A stretch of DNA of 7,179 bases from Muribaculaceae bacterium. Its GTDB lineage: Bacteria > Bacteroidota > Bacteroidia > Bacteroidales > Muribaculaceae. Each line of letters starts with the position of its first letter. Within the stretch, counting starts at the first letter, position 1. Positions 1 to 7,000 of this stretch are shown here, piece after piece. The notes below the pieces were generated by a model that was not told the origin of the DNA, did not search any database, and saw only the letters and a list, made by a program, of their open reading frames with translations. Location of the stretch: NCBI GenBank assembly GCA_009775195.1, contig VSPF01000142.1, positions 1-7,179 on the forward strand. Direction: 5' to 3'. Made by a program: the position numbers and the translations under genes.

Positions 1-277
1 GCCTCGGAGAGTCAAGCTCCTATCGTTGAGAACCCTCTTCTTTTATATTTTTAATTATGCACCGACATTTCGGCTTGTGCCCATCTACGGGCTTGCTGTA
101 AACGACGACGACCCATTGCTGCGTAACGGCGAGAAAAATCCCGATGCCCGCTATCGCAACGAACACATATCACTGATGGATATCAAACGAGCCAACAATC
201 AGTTCTAATATATCCCGGTCCAGATGCAGCGCATCTGCAACTTCGTAGAACAGTTGAAACAATCGCGCGATTTTTAA
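1..277 (+). pseudogene. Unrecognised gene tail or remnant with an in-frame stop
   Basis: This frame is open from the left edge and meets a TAA at 206-208. If that stop is read through, it continues for 22 more sense codons to a second TAA at 275-277. The stretch from about 70 to 205 encodes a charged, protein-like sequence (for example DDDPLLRNGEKNPDARYRNE), and the residues after the stop (VQMQRICNFVEQLKQSRDF) also look like a soluble helix. This suggests one C-terminal region interrupted by a nonsense change. The only start-like codon near the edge is a TTG at 26, and the residues just after it (LFFYIF) are hydrophobic and AT-rich, so the true beginning is probably outside the window or lost. 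I recognise no family or function. It could instead be an intact gene ending at 208 with chance coding-like sequence behind it. Confidence 0.35.
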
Positions 278-297
278 AATTTTTAAGATTTTCATAT

Positions 298-329
298 TTT
301 CACTTTATTCTGCAATTTTTGTAATTTTG
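298..329 (+). promoter_or_regulatory. Candidate Bacteroides-type promoter for the sensor-regulator
   Basis: TAATTTTG at 322-329 matches the Bacteroides -7 consensus TAnnTTTG exactly. A TTTC at 298-301 is one base off the -33 consensus TTTG and is 20 bases upstream, within the usual 19-21. The 11-mer GTAATTTTGCA (321-331) recurs exactly in the sigma-factor promoter (3473-3483). Transcription would start near 335, giving a leader of roughly 270 bases before the preferred TTG start. The surrounding AT-rich sequence raises the chance of an accidental match. Confidence 0.45.
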
Positions 330-462
330 CAATTGCGTTATTGACGCTTGCCTTTGACTATTCGGAACTTCGAACACTCCAACATTTCGTCGGGAGGCAA
401 CGCAACGATAGCAGATTTCCGTTTTGTCTATAATAATCCGGGTCTATTTCAACCAAATTCGA

Positions 463-482
463 TATAGTCTCGGACTATAGTC
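463..482. repeat. Hairpin overlapping a direct repeat in the regulator leader
   Basis: TATAGTC (463-469), a 3-base spacer TCG, and GACTATA (473-479) form a perfect 7-bp inverted repeat. TATAGTC also recurs in direct orientation at 476-482, 13 bases after the first copy. The element could be an RNA hairpin in the 5' leader or a DNA operator. Either role is inference; the repeats themselves are plain in the sequence. Confidence 0.5.
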
Positions 483-521
483 ATATAAAACGGGAAGTCT
501 GTCGTTGCTCGTTCCGGCGAA

Positions 522-608
522 ATGGGCAGTTCGAAGGCCTCGAAGTGGAATGGGCGACGTCAGTCTTCCCGTTCTTTCATCATTATCATCAAACTAATAC
601 GCAATTGA
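522..608 (+). CDS. Possible 28-residue leader ORF overlapping the regulator start
   Basis: An ATG at 522 opens a 28-codon frame, different from that of the regulator, ending in TGA at 606-608. The predicted peptide is basic with a run of isoleucines (RSFIIIIKLIRN at its C-terminus). Its stop overlaps the preferred TTG start of the regulator (605-607) in the sequence TTGA, the geometry seen in translationally coupled genes. It may simply be a chance ORF: it is short, matches no family I know, and has no clear ribosome binding signal. It is listed because the overlap falls exactly where the signal peptide begins. Confidence 0.2.
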   Translation: MGSSKASKWNGRRQSSRSFIIIIKLIRN

Positions 609-3337
609 AAAACATAAATTACATACTCTTACACCTCGGGCGGTTGTGCATAGCGGCACTGTTCTTTTTTACGGTCAAGACATCGGCTATGCCTTCTCAC
701 TTCCATTCTCTCACCAATACCGACGGGCTTGGCGACCTGCTGGTCAATGCCATATACAAGGACGTCCGCGGATATGTGTGGTTCGGCACCAGTGCCTCGC
801 TCGACCGTTTCGACGGCAACACAATCAAGACTTTCGACTTCCCGGGCGACAACCTGCTGCTAAAACGTGTCACCACTATCGACGGCACCCCCGACGGCGA
901 CATATATGTCGGCAACCGGCAGGGGCTATTCATGGTGGCGCAGGGTTCGGAAGCACTGAAGCCCGTATTAGACAAGGAAATCAATTTCTCGGTCAACATG
1001 GTCAAGGCCGATGCCGACGGGCGCCTGTATATAGCGACCGAACACGGGCTATACATATATAATAGTGCCAGCAAGGAACTGAGGCGCATACTGCTGCAGT
1101 CCGACATATTGTCGAAGGAAAACGAAATCTCGGCTATATACCTCGATTCGGGCAACAAGATATGGGTGACGACCGCCACCAGCCTCTACAACGTAGACAT
1201 TGCCGACGGCAGCAACCGCTCGTACCGCTTCCCGTTCCCGTCGTCGCACTGCACCGACATAACCCGCTACGGCAACAAGCTATATATCTCGACGCTCGGC
1301 ACGGGGCTCATCAACTTCGACACCGACGCGGGGGTCTTCGGAGACATCATACACGTGGGCAACGACCTCGTGAGCGACATGTCGCTTCACGGCGACACCA
1401 TATATATAGCCACCGACGGCGAGGGGCTCTACACCTACGCCGGCGGCACTCCGCAACGTCTGGACTGCCCTACCCGGTCGAAGTCGGTATACTCGCTACT
1501 GGTCGACGACAACGGCCTGCTGTGGGTCGGCTACTACCAGGCCGGCGCAGACTACACGCCCTTTGTCGGCGATATCTTCGAGAAATACATCATACCCGGC
1601 ACCGACAAGGGGTCGCAGCCCACGGTAAGGTCGCTGTGCATAAAAGGCGACGAGAAACTAATCGGCACGCGCGAGGGCCTGTACTACGTCGACGAGCGCA
1701 CGGGCCGCGCCCGGCACTTCGCCAACCCCGAGATAAGGTCGAACATCATATTCTGCATCACCTACTGGCGCGACAAGTATTATATAGGTACATACGGGGG
1801 CGGACTCTACGAGCTCGACCCGGCCACGCTGCGACTCGGCGAGAGCACGCTTGCACACGACGAGCTGGCCAACCAGACCATATTCGTCCTCAAAATCGAC
1901 AGCCACGGCGACATGTGGGCCGGCACGTCGGCAGGACTGTTCAGGTTCCGCGACGGGCACGCCGACAGGCACTACACGTCGTTCTCGTCGCAACTGCCCG
2001 CCGGCAACGTGTACGAGGTGTTCTTCGACAGTCGCAACCGTGGCTGGCTGTGCACCGAGAGCGGCGTCGCCGTGATTACCGACGGCGTCATACGGAGCGA
2101 TAATTTCCCGCAGGGGTTCGTAAACAAGGACAAAATCCGCTATGTCTACGAGGACTCGGGACATACGCTCTACTTCCTGCCCGACCGTGGCGACGTGTTC
2201 ACCTCCAACATAGACCTGACAGACTTCGGCAAACTGCGTTTTACCGGCAGCCAGTCGACCATGGCCACCTTTGCCATCGAGGACCGCGACGGCTATGTGT
2301 GGTTCGGCACCGACCGCGGCCTTGTGCGCTACGACAAGGCGTCGCACCAGCACATCTTCAACCGGGCCGACGGCCTGCCGGGCACGGTGTTCACCCTCTG
2401 CCCCCCGGCGAGGGGCAGCGAGGACGACCTGTGGTTCGGTAACAGCGACGGCCTGGTGCGCCTCAACTACAAGAGCCTCGACGACGACCGCCTGCACCCC
2501 GAGTTTTCTGTCACCGACATCGAGGTCAACGGCCGCAGCATCACCGACAAGGTAGATACGGGCGGACCCCTGCCGTCAATCCGGCTGGAGGAGTCGGAGA
2601 ACGACCTGTCGTTCTATTTCTCGAACTTCAGGTACGTCGAGACCTCGGACCTCGTGGCCGAATACCGCCTCGAAGGTTACGACAAGGAGTGGAAGGTCAT
2701 GCAGGGAGATGCCAAGCTGACCTACTACGACCTGCCGCCGGGCGAATACAGCCTCGTCATCCGCACCCCCGGCGTACAGGGCGGCCAGGCACTGCTGAGC
2801 ATAAAGATTGACGACGAGGTCAACTGGCTCATCATCATACTGTCGCTCATCGTCCTGGGCGTGTCGCTATGGTCGGCCAACCTTTACACCAAGCACCGCC
2901 GCAAGGCCGAAGAGCTGCAGCGCCACCAGGAAGAGGCACAGGCAGCCATAGCCATGAAGAAGCAAAACCTCTACAAGACCACGCGCCTGTCGGCCGAAGA
3001 GTGCCGCCGCATACAGCACGACCTCGACAAGCTCATGCAGACCAGCAAGCCCTATACCAACCCCGACCTGAAGAGCCAGACGCTGGCCGACATGATAGGG
3101 GTGAGCGCGCACGACCTGTCGTTCTTCTTCAACCAGTATCTCGAGAAGAGCTACTACGACTACGTGAACGAATACCGCGTGAACGAGTTCAAGCGCGTGG
3201 CCGCCGAAGTAGACGTGAGCAAGTACACCCTGACGGCGCTGTCGCAGATGTGCGGCTTCTCGTCGAGGGCCACATTCTTCCGCCACTTCAAGGCGGTGAC
3301 AGGCATCACCCCGGCCGAGTATCTGAAGCGCGATTAG
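605..3337 (+). CDS. Membrane-bound sensor-regulator: two beta-propellers, Y_Y_Y, TM helix, AraC-type HTH (no kinase)
   Basis: Probably a one-component transmembrane regulator that senses a periplasmic ligand and activates nearby genes. Residues are numbered from the GTG at 545, the longest frame (930 residues). That frame contains no ATG before 689. TTG at 605 (residue 21) is preferred because it gives a normal signal peptide (basic start, then ILLHLGRLCIAALFFF, ending near TSA at residue 48) in an A-rich context. Fourteen propeller repeats follow, with cores near residues 76, 118, 160, 204, 244, 284, 323, 370, 411, 455, 498, 540, 583 and 627; the clearest are GYVWFGT at 76-82 and 583-589. 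A Y_Y_Y domain spans about 685-755, a transmembrane helix 760-780 followed by KHRRK, a charged, possibly coiled linker 785-835, and an AraC HTH 836-930 (CGFSSRATFFRHF, then GITPAEYL). Hybrid two-component systems of this type usually exceed 1300 residues; here the kinase, phosphoacceptor and receiver domains are absent with no sign of a frameshift. The ligand is unknown, most likely a glycan by analogy. Confidence 0.9.
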   Translation: MKNINYILLHLGRLCIAALFFFTVKTSAMPSHFHSLTNTDGLGDLLVNAIYKDVRGYVWFGTSASLDRFDGNTIKTFDFPGDNLLLKRVTTIDGTPDGDIYVGNRQGLFMVAQGSEALKPVLDKEINFSVNMVKADADGRLYIATEHGLYIYNSASKELRRILLQSDILSKENEISAIYLDSGNKIWVTTATSLYNVDIADGSNRSYRFPFPSSHCTDITRYGNKLYISTLGTGLINFDTDAGVFGDIIHVGNDLVSDMSLHGDTIYIATDGEGLYTYAGGTPQRLDCPTRSKSVYSLLVDDNGLLWVGYYQAGADYTPFVGDIFEKYIIPGTDKGSQPTVRSLCIKGDEKLIGTREGLYYVDERTGRARHFANPEIRSNIIFCITYWRDKYYIGTYGGGLYELDPATLRLGESTLAHDELANQTIFVLKIDSHGDMWAGTSAGLFRFRDGHADRHYTSFSSQLPAGNVYEVFFDSRNRGWLCTESGVAVITDGVIRSDNFPQGFVNKDKIRYVYEDSGHTLYFLPDRGDVFTSNIDLTDFGKLRFTGSQSTMATFAIEDRDGYVWFGTDRGLVRYDKASHQHIFNRADGLPGTVFTLCPPARGSEDDLWFGNSDGLVRLNYKSLDDDRLHPEFSVTDIEVNGRSITDKVDTGGPLPSIRLEESENDLSFYFSNFRYVETSDLVAEYRLEGYDKEWKVMQGDAKLTYYDLPPGEYSLVIRTPGVQGGQALLSIKIDDEVNWLIIILSLIVLGVSLWSANLYTKHRRKAEELQRHQEEAQAAIAMKKQNLYKTTRLSAEECRRIQHDLDKLMQTSKPYTNPDLKSQTLADMIGVSAHDLSFFFNQYLEKSYYDYVNEYRVNEFKRVAAEVDVSKYTLTALSQMCGFSSRATFFRHFKAVTGITPAEYLKRD

Positions 3338-3375
3338 TCTCAAATTTTTATGATACTCCGAGTCTCAAATTCTTA
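3337..3375. repeat. Short imperfect direct repeat after the regulator stop codon
   Basis: GTCTCAAATTTTTA at 3337-3350 recurs as GTCTCAAATTCTTA at 3362-3375, 13 of 14 bases identical with a period of 25. It begins on the last base of the regulator stop codon. It may be a small local duplication or a pair of protein-binding half-sites; nothing in the sequence decides between these. Confidence 0.45.
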
Positions 3376-3414
3376 AACAACAATCACACAAATACTTATA
3401 AACCTACTTGTCTA

Positions 3415-3436
3415 ATATAATGAATGGAGATATAAT
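3415..3436. promoter_or_regulatory. Tandem ATATAAT half-sites, possible activator site
   Basis: ATATAAT occurs at 3415-3421 and 3430-3436, 15 bases apart, each followed by GAAT within one or two bases. The pair lies just upstream of the -33 element of the sigma promoter, about 50-75 bases before the expected transcription start. AraC-type activators commonly bind direct repeats in that position, so these could be sites for the adjacent regulator. The sequence is AT-rich and the match could be chance. Confidence 0.25.
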
Positions 3437-3450
3437 CGAATAAAAAAAGC

Positions 3451-3481
3451 TTTGCAATGTTTTTGACACGCGGTAATTTTG
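3451..3481 (+). promoter_or_regulatory. Bacteroides-type promoter of the sigma factor-susC unit
   Basis: TTTG at 3451-3454, a 19-base spacer and TAATTTTG at 3474-3481 match the Bacteroides housekeeping consensus at every specified position. Transcription is expected to begin near 3487, about 58 bases before the sigma-factor ATG. A perfect housekeeping-type site suggests the sigma gene can be transcribed by the main sigma factor and does not depend only on its own product. Confidence 0.7.
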
Positions 3482-3485
3482 CACC

Positions 3486-3505
3486 GTGACCACATGGACG
3501 GTCAC
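3486..3505 (+). promoter_or_regulatory. Inverted repeat at the start of the sigma-factor transcript
   Basis: GTGACC (3486-3491) and GGTCAC (3500-3505) are perfect inverted repeats separated by 8 bases. They sit at or just after the predicted transcription start. As RNA they would form a 5'-terminal hairpin that could stabilise the message; as DNA they could be an operator bound by a dimer. There is no following T-run, so it is not an intrinsic terminator. The downstream leader (3506-3544) is A-rich and unstructured, as is common at Bacteroidota start sites. Confidence 0.45.
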
Positions 3506-3544
3506 AGGCAAAACAAAAAAACCTAAACCAAAAACATCAATACC

Positions 3545-4063
3545 ATGAAACCCGAGCAAGGCACCGTAGACCCCGTCGCTGAAGCCTACACCACCCATCA
3601 CAGCCGCGTACTGCGATACATACAGTCGCGCATCAACAATGTATGGGATGCCGAAAATCTCGCTCAAGACGTATGGGTAAAAGTAATAACCAACGGCCGG
3701 GAGCTGCAGCCCCTGACCATAATCCCGTACCTCTACACCATAGCGCGCAACCTTGTCAACGACTACCTGCGCCGGCTCTACTCGGCAAGCATGTCGCACG
3801 ACGACTACATCATGGAAGTCAACGGCGACTACACCGACGACAGCCTCGAAGCCGAGCTTTCGGCCCGCGAACTCGCAGGGTTGGAACAGAAGCGCGTTGA
3901 GTGTCTTCCCCCCATGCGGCGTACCATATATATAATGAGCCGCTACGACGACATGGCCGTCGACGACATCAGCGCGCGCCTCGACCTGTCGAAGCGCACT
4001 GTCGAGAACCACCTGCGCCTTGGGCGCAAGGACATACGCACATTCCTATCGAACATTGCATGA
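3545..4063 (+). CDS. ECF-type RNA polymerase sigma-70 factor
   Basis: A small alternative sigma factor of 172 residues, the usual ECF length, which directs core RNA polymerase to a specific set of promoters in the cytoplasm. The sigma-2 region covers about residues 15-80, with DAENLAQDVWVKV at 35-47 and the conserved YLYTIARNLVNDYLRR at 62-77 that contacts the -10 region. A linker rich in acidic residues (about 82-112) leads to sigma-4 at about 113-166, where LPPMRRTIYIMSRYD precedes the -35-binding HTH (DDISARLDLSKRTVENHL, about 140-157). The ATG at 3545 follows an A-rich leader and leaves a sensible N-terminus. The gene ends 25 bases before susC and almost certainly shares its transcript. 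No anti-sigma (FecR) gene is adjacent, unlike the common Bacteroidota order sigma, fecR, susC. The likely target is the promoter of this or related uptake operons, but this is inference. Confidence 0.93.
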   Translation: MKPEQGTVDPVAEAYTTHHSRVLRYIQSRINNVWDAENLAQDVWVKVITNGRELQPLTIIPYLYTIARNLVNDYLRRLYSASMSHDDYIMEVNGDYTDDSLEAELSARELAGLEQKRVECLPPMRRTIYIMSRYDDMAVDDISARLDLSKRTVENHLRLGRKDIRTFLSNIA

Positions 4064-4088
4064 CAATTCCAATCATTAACCTAATAGT

Positions 4089-7000
4089 ATGAGTAAAACT
4101 AATCTTAGACTTATACCATGGCGAGGTACCGTCATCGCCGGCATGTTCACCGCATGTCTGCTGACGTACCCCTTCGAGGTATCTGCCGCACCGGCACCGG
4201 CCGTCCAGGCTGCCGCCACATCGGCAGTCACCGGCACCGTGGTAGACGCCACGGGCGAACCGCTCATAGGCGCGAGTGTTGTTGTCAAAGGCGCAAAACA
4301 AGGCGTGACAACCGACATCGACGGTAACTTTTCGATACGAGTAGCCCAGGGGGCCACGCTGCAAATCAGCTACGTGGGCTTCAAGCCGCAAGAAGTAAAA
4401 GTGAGCGGCTCACACCTCCAAGTGACCCTCAACGAGGACTCCAACGTGCTCGACGAGGTCGTAGTAGTAGGTTACGGCACACAGAAGAAAGCCACGATGA
4501 CCGGCTCGGTAGCCGTAGTCGATGAAAAAGCACTTGAAAACAAGGGCACACTTTCAAGCCCGGTACAGGCCATACAGGGCCAGGTACCCGGCGTAATCAT
4601 CACCCGTAACTCGAGCGCGCCCGGCGACGAGTCGTGGAACATGACCCTTCGCGGCGCCGTTTCGGCCAATGCCGCCACACCCCTCGTGATTATCGACGGC
4701 GTGGAGTACGAAAGCATCAACGACCTGCGCCTCCTCAACCCCTCGGATATCGAGAGCATGAACTTCCTCAAGGACGCCGCAGCATCTATCTACGGTAGCA
4801 AGGCCGCCGGCGGCGTCGTGCTCATCACAACCAAGACTGCCAAGGCCGGCAAGGTAAAGGTCGACTACAACGGCTCGTTCACCTACAAGCACATAGGTCT
4901 CTCGGCCGAGCTCATGAGCCTCGACGAGTGGGCCGAAGGCGTACTCCAGGCCCGCCGCAACGACGGAGCAAACGAGAGCGATACCTGGATACGCTACGCC
5001 ACCCTTGCCAAGGCTTACAAAAACAAGTGGATAAACGGCAACCCCTTGAACATGAACAACGTCGACGACATGGTGTTCTTCGACACCGACTGGCAGGACG
5101 TGATGTGGGGCGACAGTTGGAGCACGAACCACGAAGTGAGCGTCAGCGGCGGCACTGACAAGAACACCTACCGTTTCTCGCTGGGCTATATGTACGACGA
5201 CTCCAACCTCAAGTGGGGTAACAACCACAACCAGCGTATCAACCTGCGCCTGAACAACGGCATGCAGCTTGCCGAGAACTTCACACTGCAGAGCGTCATC
5301 GCCTTCAACCGCCAGGACCAGGTAGCCCCCACACAAATCGGTGCCGCCCTGACCGTGAACTCGGCCCAGCCCGGCTTCCCCACCTCGACCATCAGCGGCA
5401 AGCCCTATGCCTGGGGCCGCGACTGGAGGGCGCCCAACTGGCTCGTAGAGCTTGGCGGCGACAACAAACTCAAGGTCAACGCCATCAATATCAGCGAGAC
5501 ACTTCGCTACGAAATCCTCAAGGGCTTCACCGCCAACGCCGTGCTCGGTTTCAACCACTCGGAGGCTACCCGCAACATCAAGAGTGTGCCCATCGACTTC
5601 TTCCAGTACGACGATACACCCGAGGTCACATTCCCGCAGCAGAAGGACACCTACTACACCAAAACCAGCAACCAGACCGATTTCTACTCGCTCCAGGGCT
5701 ACCTGAACTATACTAAGACATTCAAAGAAGCCCACAACCTGAGCGTAATGGCCGGTGTACAGTACAACCTCAAGCAGTACGAGGGCGTAGGCGTAAAAGT
5801 ACTCGACATACAGTCTACCCTCAACGTACCCAACGGTGTGGGCGAGATGAAACTCGACGGCGTGGGCCGCTGGGAAGAGGCCATCATGTCGTACTACGGC
5901 CGCGCCAACTACGACTACAAGAGCAAATACATGATTGAGGCCCAGGCACGCTACGACGGCAGCTCGAAGTTCCGTCCCGAAAACCGCTGGGCATTCTTCT
6001 GGGGCACATCGCTCGGCTGGCGCATCACCGAGGAGGCCTTCATGCAGGGCGCCCGTCCCTATGTGAACGAACTGAAGCTCCGCGCATCGTACGGCAACGT
6101 GGGTAACCAGAGCGGTATCGACCGCTACGACGGCGCCCTGCTGTACAACATGGCAAGCACTGGCAAGAACCTCATCGGCGGCCAGCTTGTCGGCACCATC
6201 AACACCAATGGCAAGCTCGTGAGCACCGACCGCACCTGGGAGCGCATACACAACTACAACGTGGCCCTCGACTTCGGCTTCCTCAACAACCGCCTACGCG
6301 GTACCGTCGAAGCCTTCTGGAAGCACACCAACAACATGCTCATCGACGTACTCTACCCCGGCATCCTCGGCGACCAGGCCCCCAAGGGCAACAATGGCAA
6401 ATTCAAATCATGGGGTTACGAAGGCCAGTTGAATTGGAACGACCGCGTGGGCAAAGTCAACTACCACATCGGCGGTACATTCACCTATGCCGACAACAAG
6501 CTCATTGACCGAGGCGGCAGCGGCGTGCTCCAGAACGGTATGCGCTCTGACCGCGAGGGTTACCCCCTGCGCTCGATATTCGGTCTCCGCTACTGCGGCA
6601 AAATCCAGACCGAGGAGCAGCTTGCCAAATACAAAGACCGCTACCAGGCAACATCGGAAATCGGCAATATCCGCGTACTCCGCCTCGGCGACAATATGTT
6701 CGAGGACGTCAACGGCGACGGCAAACTCACGGCCGAGGACTATGTATACCTTGGTACCGACGACCCCAAAATCCAGTTCTCGTTCAACTTCGGCGCAGAA
6801 TGGAATGGTTTCGATGTCAACTTCGTGTTCCAGGGCGCAGGCAAGCGCACCGTTTACCGCCGCCAGGGCAACGGAGGCAGCGACCCGTGGCAGATACCGA
6901 TGCGTACGGCCTATCAAAACGGCTCGAACCACTGGGTAGGCAACGTATGGAGCCCCGAGACTCCCGACAACCGCTACCCCACCCTTACAAACCTTGGCGA

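Larger units (their letters stand above)
278..544. other. AT-rich intergenic region upstream of the sensor-regulator
   Basis: I see no convincing protein gene in this stretch, which is much richer in A and T than the genes to the right. It holds a promoter candidate (298-329), an 8-bp palindrome GCAATTGC just behind it (329-336), a hairpin/direct-repeat element (463-482) and the start of a possible short ORF (522). No GC-rich hairpin followed by a T-run is present, so the upstream remnant has no visible intrinsic terminator. Confidence 0.6.
3338..3544. other. Intergenic region between the regulator and sigma-factor genes
   Basis: This AT-rich gap separates the regulator from the sigma/SusC unit and contains no gene. 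From left to right it holds a 14-base direct repeat overlapping the regulator stop (3337-3375), two ATATAAT repeats (3415-3436), a strong promoter match (3451-3481), an inverted repeat at the likely transcription start (3486-3505) and an A-rich untranslated leader up to the ATG at 3545. No intrinsic terminator is visible behind the regulator, so some read-through into the sigma gene is possible. Confidence 0.65.

Noticed and set aside
1..50. Possible tRNA-like end near the left edge
   Set aside because: The segment has short GC-rich stretches followed by a T-rich run, but neither strand gives a proper T-arm and acceptor stem.
873..1440. Runs of TATATA within the regulator gene (for example near 1029-1062 and 1401-1408)
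   Set aside because: They fall in frame as Tyr-Ile codons in propeller beta-strands and reflect this genome's use of ATA for isoleucine; they are not promoters.
1162..2103. Plus-strand overlapping frame of 313 codons within the regulator
   Set aside because: Its product is dominated by Arg, His and Gly, typical of an out-of-frame reading of GC-rich codons.
1658..2497. Minus-strand frame of 279 codons opposite the regulator
   Set aside because: Same compositional shadow: Val/Ala/Glu/Gly-rich with no recognisable motif, while the + strand propeller repeats continue unbroken across it.
466..3366. AGTCTC seen three times around the regulator (466-471, 3336-3341, 3361-3366)
   Set aside because: A 6-base word is expected a few times by chance in a window of this size, and one copy overlaps the stop codon. 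It was not treated as a separate operator family.
3338..3414. Possible intrinsic terminator after the regulator
   Set aside because: T-rich stretches exist, but no stable hairpin precedes them; ACTC-C-GAGT has only a one-base loop.
3404..4012. Minus-strand frame of 202 codons covering the sigma-factor gene and its promoter
   Set aside because: It covers the strong promoter and most of the sigma-factor gene in antisense. The opposite frame has clear sigma-2 and sigma-4 motifs.
4554..6251. Long minus-strand open frame of 565 codons opposite susC
   Set aside because: It lies wholly inside the SusC coding region, and its predicted protein is a low-complexity mix of Val, Ala, Gly, Glu and His, as expected from the complement of GC-rich codons. 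The + strand frame has clear SusC motifs throughout.
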